From an uncultured bacterium (GTDB lineage: Bacteria; Desulfobacterota; Desulfobulbia; Desulfobulbales; Desulfobulbaceae), in NCBI GenBank assembly GCA_903896915.1, contig CAITZN010000521.1, forward strand, positions 1-5,373: a stretch of 5,373 bases of DNA, in the 5' to 3' direction. Numbering within the stretch: position 1 is the stretch's first letter; each line of letters begins with the position of its first letter. The notes below the pieces were generated by a model. That model was not told the DNA's origin, ran no database searches, and saw nothing but the letters and a program-made list of their open reading frames with translations. This document shows, in pieces, positions 1 to 5,185 of this stretch. A program made the translations under genes and the position numbers.

Positions 1-255
1 AAAGGCGCGGATGTGAACGCAAAAGCCAAGGACGGTTCCACCGCTCTGTTGATGGCGGCAAGCGGTGCAAGCATTGAAATGGTCAAAACACTGATAGCAA
101 ACGGCGCAGATGTAAATGCACGAAGTACTTCCGGCGATACGGCCCTGAGTTTGGCCTTGCGCCGGCCCTTGCATCATAAGGACCCCGAGATGGAGGCTCT
201 ACTCAGGAATGCAGGGGCGAGGAAATCTAACAAGAAAGGGCCACCAAAACCTTAA
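1..255 (+). CDS. Ankyrin-repeat protein, C-terminal fragment
   Basis: The reading frame is open from the first base (codon 1 is AAA) to TAA at 253-255, so this is the last 84 residues of a gene that begins outside the window. The GTG at 13 is an internal valine codon in the loop GADVNAK, not a start. The fragment shows the end of one ankyrin repeat (GADVNAK), one full repeat (DGSTALLMAA, then MVKTLIANGADVNA) and a C-terminal capping repeat (SGDTALSLAL, then EMEALLRNAGA). A short basic, proline-containing tail (KSNKKGPPKP) follows. Ankyrin repeats form stacked helix pairs that bind other proteins. The partner cannot be told from this piece, nor can the cell location, because the N-terminus is missing. 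The repeat family is clear; the function is unknown. Confidence 0.9.
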   Translation, partial: KGADVNAKAKDGSTALLMAASGASIEMVKTLIANGADVNARSTSGDTALSLALRRPLHHKDPEMEALLRNAGARKSNKKGPPKP

Positions 256-446
256 TAATGCAAAAGAACAGGGGGCTAGCTTTGCCACAAAAAGATTTCC
301 TAGATATTTGACGTGATAAGAAGCAGATGTTTTTCTGTTTCCCTGGTCTCAAGCTTGAGGGGTTTCATTTAGTAATGGACTGGAAAGATCAAAAAGGGAT
401 ATTAGGTTGCCATGTATTGGAAATCTGTAGACTCTTGAAAAGATGG

Positions 447-475
447 TTGGCGATAAAATTGAGACTCAATATAGT
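447..475 (+). promoter_or_regulatory. Candidate sigma-70 promoter for the autotransporter gene
   Basis: TTGGCG at 447-452 (four of six matches to TTGACA) and TATAGT at 470-475 (five of six matches to TATAAT) are separated by exactly 17 bases. Transcription from it would start near 482 and give a leader of about 135 nt that contains the inverted repeat and the tandem repeat. This is a match to consensus only, in an AT-rich region where chance matches are common. Confidence 0.3.
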
Positions 476-504
476 TGTTGTTTCTTGAATTTTGAAAACT
501 GAGA

Positions 505-570
505 ACGGAGCCCGGTTTTCGTATTGCACAGGGAGCGAGTTGATTAAAAAAACAAAATATGGGGCTCCGT
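505..570 (+). repeat. 9-bp perfect inverted repeat in the autotransporter leader
   Basis: ACGGAGCCC at 505-513 is the exact reverse complement of GGGCTCCGT at 562-570, with 48 bases between them. In a transcript the arms could pair and close a large AT-rich loop just upstream of the tandem repeat and the start codon. Both arms are followed by CCGGTTTT (512-519 and 572-579), so the segment also looks like a partly duplicated, rearranged unit. Whether it regulates anything is unknown. Confidence 0.55.
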
Positions 571-594
571 CCCGGTTTTACACCCGGTTTTACA
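571..594 (+). repeat. Perfect 12-bp tandem duplication
   Basis: CCCGGTTTTACA occurs twice back to back, at 571-582 and 583-594. A third partial copy, CCCGGTTTT, lies at 511-519 beside the left arm of the inverted repeat. The unit is a multiple of three, so it keeps the upstream extension of the autotransporter frame open (it reads RFYTRFY). It lies 24 bases before the chosen ATG. It could be a slippage duplication whose copy number varies between strains. Confidence 0.85.
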
Positions 595-617
595 ATATAC
601 AATTCAGTAAAACTAGC

Positions 618-2531
618 ATGAGACCAAAATCGAAAAAAACGTTCCTGATAGCAGCTTTAGCCTCCATTACGTCACTAAGTGCTGCTAGTGCATCTGGATT
701 CAATCAATTCATTGGTTTTGGTGACAGTACTATGGATAGTGGTTATTTCCGTTACAGCCCGACTGGCGGATCTCCACTTTTACCTGGCGGCGCAATTGAT
801 GCGCTTATTGCTGCGACGGTCGCGGCTGGCGGCAGTGGTACTTTCATGGGCCCCGGAGTTGTGGATACAATCCAGATTGCTCAAAAATTTGGTCTTACCG
901 CAATTCCGGTTACGATGCCTGGCGGAGGAACAAACTATGCAAATGGCTCCGCGCAGACGTACTCGACAACACAAGACAACGGATTCGCAAATGGTCTTTA
1001 TAACAACGTTCCAGTTACTGCTCAGGTCACGAACCATCTAGCGTCTGTCAATGGCCATGCGAACCCGAATGCCTTGTATATGGTCAGCATCGGCGGTAAC
1101 GATCTCGCGTGGCACGATGCGCAAGACGGCCTTGATCGCGCGGCGTATATTCATTCGTTATCAAATGCGCTCTCTTCAAGCATTATTTCGTTACATACTG
1201 CCGGTGCTCAGCATATCATGGTCCTGAGTCCGTATTCGTACGCCCGTACTGTGGAAGAAAATGGCTATGTGTCTCCAGCGAATCAGACGAATATTGCCGA
1301 GTCCGCAGCATATGCTTCTGAAGTCCGATTGAGCCTACAAGCCGCTGGTGTGAATTTTATTCCAGTAGATATTGAAGGCGTTCTGAAATATGTCTCTCAG
1401 CATCCAACACAGTTTGGATTTACTCCAGACAGTGTTCTCGCAAAGAATCGAGCGTGCGGTCCATCTTCCGCGTTGATATGCTCACCGGCTCAGCTTGTGT
1501 CTCCTGATGCCGAGCAGACGCATCTTTGGTCAGACTCACATCATTTGACTACTGCTGGGCAGACGATTGAAACTGATTTGATGTATAGCTTGCTGACTGC
1601 TCCAACTAATATTTCATTGATTGCCGAAGCTCCGATTCAGAGCGGTCTCGCCAGAAACGCAACCATTCAGCGACAAGTTGAGCTTTCCGGACAGCATCGT
1701 GGTCAGAAAGGCATCAACGTATGGGCTTCGGCTGGTTATGGATACTCCAATAAAGAAACTGACTCATATTTCCCAACGGAATCTGGAAATCCATTCCAAG
1801 GCACTTTCGGTGCTGACTATCGCGCCGCTTCTGGAATTATTTTTGGTGGAGCATTCACCGCAGGCATCCAGTCACAAGATTTTTCTACAGGTGGAGATTT
1901 TAAACAAGACGACCAAACCATGAGCGCGTACGCGGCATATCGGGTTGATCGATTTTGGGGTAACGTGATCGCATCTTACGGTTTTCTTCAAAACGATATT
2001 AATCGTGCTGTGAAGCTTGGAATTTTCACTGATCAGAATAGTGCTAATATTGAGGGGCATTCTCTTTCTCTAGCATTGCGTGGTGGAAGCGACTTCAAGC
2101 TTGGTCAGTTTACAACCGGTCCTGTTCTTGGAGTTATTTTTCAAGAAGCTCATATTGACGGATTCACGGAACATGGGACGTCAGGAGTTACCGCGCTCTC
2201 GTTTGACAGCCAGACACGTGATTCACAAGTGACACAATTAGGCTGGGGTGGCTCAATAGAACTTGGCGCGTGGAAACCGTTTGCTGAAGCAACTTGGAAT
2301 CATGAATTTAATAATGACGGTCGTACCGTAACAACGTCATTAACTTCAGTTGTTGCTCCGTCTTATACTAGCCTCGCGACTCCAGTTCCTTCGGATTGGG
2401 GTAACGCTACCATCGGCGCATCGTACAAGATTAACCCTAACACAATGATCTGGGGCGCCTTCTCTGAGGTTTTTGGAGCTCCAGAAAATACGAATTATGG
2501 CGGAGAAGTTGGCTTAAGCATGAATTTCTGA
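618..2531 (+). CDS. SGNH/GDSL-family esterase autotransporter (EstA-like)
   Basis: Predicted surface-anchored type Va autotransporter of 637 residues with a GDSL lipase/esterase passenger. ATG 618 is chosen because it starts a classic signal peptide: basic MRPKSKK, hydrophobic core FLIAALASI, and ASA before a likely cut at 25/26. No strong Shine-Dalgarno is visible; the frame runs back to TTG 492. Passenger blocks are complete: GDSTMDSG with nucleophile Ser37; a block II-like GTNYANG at 104-110; GGND at 159-162; and DSHH with Asp306 and His309 of the triad. Cys280 and Cys288 could form a disulfide. A probable linker helix (about 340-365) leads to the 12-strand barrel domain (about 366-637), with alternating aromatic strands and a terminal Phe (SMNF), the BAM signal. 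Related proteins (Pseudomonas EstA) hydrolyse short-chain esters at the cell surface; this substrate is unknown. It is monocistronic and convergent with the TA operon. Confidence 0.93.
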   Translation: MRPKSKKTFLIAALASITSLSAASASGFNQFIGFGDSTMDSGYFRYSPTGGSPLLPGGAIDALIAATVAAGGSGTFMGPGVVDTIQIAQKFGLTAIPVTMPGGGTNYANGSAQTYSTTQDNGFANGLYNNVPVTAQVTNHLASVNGHANPNALYMVSIGGNDLAWHDAQDGLDRAAYIHSLSNALSSSIISLHTAGAQHIMVLSPYSYARTVEENGYVSPANQTNIAESAAYASEVRLSLQAAGVNFIPVDIEGVLKYVSQHPTQFGFTPDSVLAKNRACGPSSALICSPAQLVSPDAEQTHLWSDSHHLTTAGQTIETDLMYSLLTAPTNISLIAEAPIQSGLARNATIQRQVELSGQHRGQKGINVWASAGYGYSNKETDSYFPTESGNPFQGTFGADYRAASGIIFGGAFTAGIQSQDFSTGGDFKQDDQTMSAYAAYRVDRFWGNVIASYGFLQNDINRAVKLGIFTDQNSANIEGHSLSLALRGGSDFKLGQFTTGPVLGVIFQEAHIDGFTEHGTSGVTALSFDSQTRDSQVTQLGWGGSIELGAWKPFAEATWNHEFNNDGRTVTTSLTSVVAPSYTSLATPVPSDWGNATIGASYKINPNTMIWGAFSEVFGAPENTNYGGEVGLSMNF

Positions 2532-2644
2532 ACGGCCCCTATCCAAGGCTAGCATGTACCTTTGGCCAGATCTCTCTCGCCAGTTTGGGTAATTCGCACC
2601 GAAAATCGGTAGATAGATACCTGATGCAAACAAGGGCATTGTGC

Positions 2645-2696
2645 GTTGCACAAATATATTGCTCATATAAATATACTGGCAATAAATTTGTGCAAC
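2645..2696. repeat. 18-bp inverted repeat (one mismatch) between convergent genes
   Basis: The left arm at 2645-2662 (GTTGCACAAATATATTGC) and the right arm at 2679-2696 (GCAATAAATTTGTGCAAC) pair at 17 of 18 positions around a 16-base AT-rich loop. The repeat lies between the stop of the autotransporter (2531) and the stop of the toxin gene (2744). It is AT-rich and has no T-run on either side, so it is not a standard intrinsic terminator, although such a stem could stall or stabilise transcripts from both directions. It might also be a protein-binding palindrome or the remnant of a small mobile element. The rest of the 2532-2743 gap shows nothing I recognise. Confidence 0.75.
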
Positions 2697-2743
2697 AATA
2701 TGAGGCGGCTATTTTCGGGTTTATTGACTGCTTCGACTTTCCT

Positions 2744-3028
2744 TTATCGGTTTTTTAAGTGCGTTTTCAAATCTCTGTAATAATTTTCGTGCGGACCGAT
2801 CATTATAAGCTCAAGATTTTCTACATTAACGAAGTGATATGCCAGAAGATATAGCTGGCTCTGCAAATTGAATTTGTGGACAAAAATGCCCCTCAAATCA
2901 CCTTTCTTTTCGGAACCGATGGAAGGGTTTTGAATAATTTGTTTGATCTCATTGTCTAATTCATGTTTTTCTTTTTCGTTGAATTTTTTGACTTTTTTCT
3001 CGAATGATTTTGACTGATATATTTTCAT
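2744..3028 (-). CDS. RelE/ParE-superfamily toxin of a type II TA system
   Basis: A 94-residue basic protein of typical size for the ParE/RelE fold. The N-terminus MKIYQSKSFEKKVKKF is a first strand plus lysine-rich helix. Then come a second helix (about 18-35), NPSIG (34-38), a strand region with KKGDLRGIFVHKF (41-53), YLLAYHF (60-66), and the C-terminal signature HENYYRDLK (80-88). That GDL...HKF...HEN-YRDLK pattern is that of a ParE-like toxin family paired with ParD-like antitoxins. Superfamily members either cleave mRNA at ribosomes or poison gyrase; the sequence alone does not say which. ATG 3028 is preceded by GAGG, which overlaps the end of the antitoxin gene, and the two genes are 6 bases apart, so translation is probably coupled. 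The antitoxin should be co-expressed and neutralise it. No truncation is visible. Confidence 0.85.
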   Translation of the reverse strand: MKIYQSKSFEKKVKKFNEKEKHELDNEIKQIIQNPSIGSEKKGDLRGIFVHKFNLQSQLYLLAYHFVNVENLELIMIGPHENYYRDLKTHLKNR

Positions 3029-3034
3029 CGACCC

Positions 3035-3253
3035 TCAACCAAATTGATACTCTGATTTTTCACCTTGATTTAACTCCTCAATTCCAATCAGCATTTCTTT
3101 GATAAAGTTGTAAGTCAAATCTGGATTTTCTTCAGAACATTTGCCTATTCTGGCCCAATGTTCAATTTGGCCTGTTAAAGATCGATGCTCAATTTTGCTA
3201 AATTTCTTTGCGTCTACCACCAATTCTTCGGATATTCTTACTGCGGTTGCCAT
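3035..3253 (-). CDS. ParD-like antitoxin of the type II TA pair
   Basis: A 72-residue protein encoded first in the operon, as usual for type II antitoxins. I chose ATG 3253 over an in-frame upstream ATG at 3283 because GGAG lies 7 bases before it and the family's conserved start (ATAVRIS) follows directly. The N-terminal half fits a ribbon-helix-helix DNA-binding fold: strand TAVRIS, helix EELVVDAKKFSKIE, then SLTGQIEHWARIG, the hallmark of ParD-like antitoxins. The C-terminal half (NPDLTYNFIKEML to SEYQFG) is likely the flexible toxin-binding part. By family precedent it binds its own promoter and represses it, more tightly when complexed with toxin. A palindrome lies just upstream. Base composition is visibly more AT-rich than the CBS gene to the right, consistent with acquisition by transfer. 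Confidence 0.85.
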   Translation of the reverse strand: MATAVRISEELVVDAKKFSKIEHRSLTGQIEHWARIGKCSEENPDLTYNFIKEMLIGIEELNQGEKSEYQFG

Positions 3254-3262
3254 TTTATATCT

Positions 3263-3285
3263 CCATGATTGAGTTGATATCATGG
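3263..3285 (-). promoter_or_regulatory. Palindromic operator candidate of the TA operon
   Basis: CCATGAT at 3263-3269 and ATCATGG at 3279-3285 form a perfect 7-bp inverted repeat with a 9-base spacer. A nested 8-bp palindrome, TGATATCA, is at 3275-3282. It sits between the candidate -10 box and the antitoxin ribosome binding site, where a ribbon-helix-helix antitoxin would be expected to bind and repress. Binding is inferred from position and symmetry. The second ATG of the palindrome is also the rejected upstream start. Confidence 0.5.
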
Positions 3286-3289
3286 AATG

Positions 3290-3318
3290 ATTCTAAGGCA
3301 TAAAATAGCAAAATGCAA
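3290..3318 (-). promoter_or_regulatory. Candidate sigma-70 promoter of the TA operon
   Basis: On the minus strand, TTGCAT (3318-3313) and TAGAAT (3295-3290) are separated by exactly 17 bases. The -10 box matches five of six consensus positions. Transcription would start around 3283, inside the palindrome and about 30 bases before the antitoxin ATG, a normal arrangement for an autoregulated TA operon. Confidence 0.5.
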
Positions 3319-3404
3319 CTTTACGTCTCACAATGGTTTGGCGGACGCGCAGCGGTCCGACCTAACGGCAATAGGCAGTATATAGTTCATCATAGAAGGC
3401 GGCT

Positions 3405-3976
3405 ATGCTTATCGGGTACGCCGGGTTTCAACCCAGGATCAGGATTTGTCGGCGCAAATGGCCACGCCGGAGAATGTGGGGTGTGAAAGGAAATTTCAAG
3501 AAACGGCTTCCGGTGGCCGCTGGGATCGACCGGAGTTGCACCGTTTGCTAGGCCACCTCCGAAAGGAGGATGTCCTTGTCGTCTGGAAGCTCGACCGGTT
3601 GTCGCGTTCACTGAAAGACGTGTTGACCTTGATGGAAAAAATCGACCAGGTTGGAGCTGGTTTTCGTAGCTTGACGGAAGCTATTGATACCACCTCGCCA
3701 GCTGGCCGCATGACAACACAGATTGTGGCTACCTTTGCCGAGTTCGAACGAGCAATGTTGCGAGAACGCACGCGCACCGGTCTGGATGCAGCACGATCAC
3801 AAGGACGTATTGTGGAGGTCGTCGCCCAAAATTCAAGCCCAACCAGCAGCTGGAGATCGTAAATTTGGTCCATTCTGGACAGAAAACTGCAGCGGATACT
3901 GCCAGATTGTTCAACATCTCACTCTGAGACCGTGTCCAGACTTCTGCAGCGAAACAAGATCGGGTTTACACAATAG
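3405..3976 (+). pseudogene. Serine resolvase/invertase (Tn3 TnpR/Hin type), frameshifted
   Basis: AGAAGG lies five bases before ATG 3405. The protein begins MLIGYA, then one base is missing near 3421-3425; in the next frame it continues RVSTQDQDLSAQ, which carries the catalytic serine. That frame covers the catalytic core: KLDRLSRSLKDVL, the EAIDTTSPAGRM region and the long E-helix FAEFERAMLRERTRTGLDAARSQGR. Near 3812-3813 two extra bases shift into another frame (GGRRPKF, then GQKTAADTARLFNIS, the first part of the HTH). A third shift near 3922 restores the earlier frame (SETVSRLLQRNKIGFTQ) to TAG 3974. Without correction the middle frame stops at 3862. A working protein would need all three shifts repaired, so I call it dead. 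The family recombines short DNA sites via a 5'-phosphoserine link; no tnpA transposase is visible nearby. Sequencing error is the alternative. Confidence 0.88.
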
Positions 3977-4258
3977 CCCAAATCTGGCTGCATAAACGTT
4001 CGTTTGTGCAACGAAGGCTGGAAACATGCAAAACCAAATTGTCAAAACTACGCTTTGGGGTGATTAGTTGCGGTCGTCGTTTGTGTGAAATGGCTGAGCT
4101 TGATCGTCAGCGAGAGGAGAAAAGGCGGGCAAATACGTCGTTGTTAATTTTTCTTGTATTCTGTGCAGGAAATTCTGGGGTTATGTGTCAGCTTACACCA
4201 AATCAGTCTCTTTTGATCCGTATAGGGGGGCACAACTTCACAATAGCTTCACAAAACG
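3977..4258. other. Stretch without a recognisable gene, right of the resolvase remnant
   Basis: This segment lies between the decayed resolvase and the terminator of the tRNA gene. A plus-strand frame is open from 4006 to 4458, but it runs antisense through the whole tRNA, and the part before the tRNA resembles no family I know. I found no transposase motif and no terminal inverted repeat. It may be further remnant of the element that brought the resolvase. Confidence 0.5.
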
Positions 4259-4295
4259 AAAAAAAGCCACTCGGCAGAATGTCTGCTAAGTGGCT
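4259..4295 (-). terminator. Intrinsic terminator of the tRNA-Arg gene
   Basis: On the minus strand, AGCCACT (4295-4289) pairs perfectly with AGTGGCT (4271-4265). An inner stem GCAGA/TCTGC closes a CAT loop, and the outer stem is followed by seven T (4265-4259, overlapping its last base). It starts 9 bases beyond the encoded CCA end of the tRNA, so it should end that transcript. Confidence 0.9.
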
Positions 4296-4303
4296 GATAT
4301 ATT

Positions 4304-4380
4304 TGGTGAACGAGGCGGGATTCGAACCCGCGACCCTTGGCTTCGGAGGCCAATACTCTATCCAGCTGAGCTACCCGTCC
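4304..4380 (-). tRNA. tRNA-Arg, anticodon CCG
   Basis: The minus strand folds into a complete 77-nt cloverleaf. The acceptor arm GGACGGG pairs with CTCGTTC, with two G-U pairs. The D arm contains GCTCAGCTGGATAGAGT. The anticodon arm is TTGGC / CTCCGAA / GCCAA, with CCG at positions 34-36, reading arginine codon CGG. The T arm is GCGGG / TTCGAAT / CCCGC. The CCA tail is encoded in the DNA. The 130-bp upstream spacer (4381-4510) shows no promoter I would defend; the gene could be co-transcribed with the CBS gene or have its own weak promoter. Its 3' end faces the accessory genes, the side used by elements that integrate into tRNA genes. Confidence 0.97.
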
Positions 4381-4510
4381 TTAATCAAAATTGCGGTCCT
4401 TTCATTACCACACAATCCCCTCTGTATCTACCTTAAAGTGTCGTCTGTCGACCGCTGAACCCTAACGGGTGGGATTTCACTGTTCTGGTTCTCTGTTCAC
4501 GTGCACACGG

Positions 4511-5170
4511 TCAATCTGTCGGGAGAGGTTCCTGGGTGTTGATCCGGTTGATCTGCAGGCCTGAATCCCAGAGCGCATCAATGAGGACCTCCATCTTCTC
4601 CCCCTGTACTTTGAGGGTCACCAACTGATGATCCTCGCTGAAGTCCGGATAAACAGTTATTCCCAGGATGGTCATTTCGCATTTTTTGAAAAGCTGCAGC
4701 ATGGTGTAGAAGGATGCCGGCTTGTGGTCTATTTTCAGTTCGATTCGTGCCCCTGGCTTTTTTGTGCCAAGAACTTCCAGGAAAGCGTCAAAGATATTTG
4801 TTTGGGTAATGATGCCTACAAGTTTCTCATCTTGTATAACCGGAAGAGCCCCTGCTTTATGGGTCCGCATCAGCAGGGCCGCTTGCTCAAGAGGTGTTGA
4901 AGGCTCGACGGTCATTGGAGATCGGGTCATGACGGATTCGGCATTGAACCGACCAGCCTGGTCAAGGGTTTCGGGACTGATGCTCGGGTCAAAGATCGAG
5001 GGGATGGCTCTGGAGAGATCTTCTCGGCTGATGATGCCGACAAGTTTGCCATTATCCACAACCGGGACCTGGCGGATACGGTTTTCTCTCATCATCTGTT
5101 CAACTTCGATGATCGGCTGCGAGCTGTTGACAGTGAGGACATTGCTGGTCATCCAGAGTTTGACGAACAT
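4511..5170 (-). CDS. CBS-domain pair protein with C-terminal ACT-like domain
   Basis: A complete 219-residue soluble protein. The first CBS motif spans about residues 1-58 (MTSNVLTV, then QVPVVDNGKLVGIISREDL) and the second about 77-130 (VMTRSPMTVEP, then ALPVIQDEKLVGIITQTNI). Together they form a Bateman module, which typically binds adenine nucleotides. Residues about 140-212 (RIELKIDHKPASFYTMLQLF, later MTILGITVYP and LVTLKVQG) resemble an ACT domain, a small-molecule sensor. The CBS-CBS-ACT order and length match AcuB-type proteins, but no acetoin genes are present, so I give no symbol. A regulatory or energy-sensing role is the family expectation; the target is unknown. It starts 15 bases after the FapA-like gene and probably shares its transcript. 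The ATG at 5170 has only a weak purine stretch (AAGAG) upstream. Confidence 0.9.
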   Translation of the reverse strand: MFVKLWMTSNVLTVNSSQPIIEVEQMMRENRIRQVPVVDNGKLVGIISREDLSRAIPSIFDPSISPETLDQAGRFNAESVMTRSPMTVEPSTPLEQAALLMRTHKAGALPVIQDEKLVGIITQTNIFDAFLEVLGTKKPGARIELKIDHKPASFYTMLQLFKKCEMTILGITVYPDFSEDHQLVTLKVQGEKMEVLIDALWDSGLQINRINTQEPLPTD

Positions 5171-5185
5171 GGCGGCGCTCTTGAG

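Larger units (their letters stand above)
256..617. other. Non-coding spacer before the autotransporter gene
   Basis: About 360 bases lie between the ankyrin gene stop and the autotransporter ATG. I see no convincing gene on either strand and no GC-rich hairpin with a T-run that would end the ankyrin transcript. A perfect 12-bp palindrome centred on AAGCTT sits at 348-359 but has no loop, so it is unlikely to act as an RNA hairpin. The right part of the spacer holds a candidate promoter and two repeat structures, listed separately. The autotransporter frame stays open upstream to a TTG at 492, but the stretch 492-617 reads as leader rather than protein because the signal peptide begins at 618. 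Confidence 0.7.

Noticed and set aside
348..359. Perfect 12-bp palindrome CTCAAGCTTGAG
   Set aside because: It has no loop for an RNA hairpin, no T-run and no neighbouring promoter to operate on; probably chance.
492..617. Upstream extension of the autotransporter frame from TTG 492
   Set aside because: It would put 42 polar residues before a perfect signal peptide and it reads through the tandem repeats; ATG 618 is far better supported.
2598..2610. ACCGA-AAA-TCGGT small hairpin after the autotransporter gene
   Set aside because: The stem is only five pairs and no T-run follows, so it does not qualify as a terminator.
3360..3366. ACCTAAC, matching the RYYYAAC end of an integron attC site, near a TA cassette
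   Set aside because: No partner GTTRRRY lies within a plausible distance to the right and no attC fold forms; the nearby CGGAC/GTCCG hairpin (3342-3359) is on the wrong side.
3496..3873. Long minus-strand open frame opposite the resolvase
   Set aside because: It is an antisense shadow of the resolvase core, with arginine- and serine-rich low-complexity translation and no family resemblance.
4003..4012. TTTGTGCAAC, also found in the right arm of the 18-bp inverted repeat (2687-2696)
   Set aside because: One shared 10-mer is expected several times by chance in a window of this length, and the flanks do not match.
4006..4458. Plus-strand 150-codon open frame
   Set aside because: It runs antisense through the whole tRNA-Arg gene and its terminator; the peptide NEAGFEPATLGF is the familiar false translation of a tRNA T arm, and the start is a GTG without a ribosome binding site.
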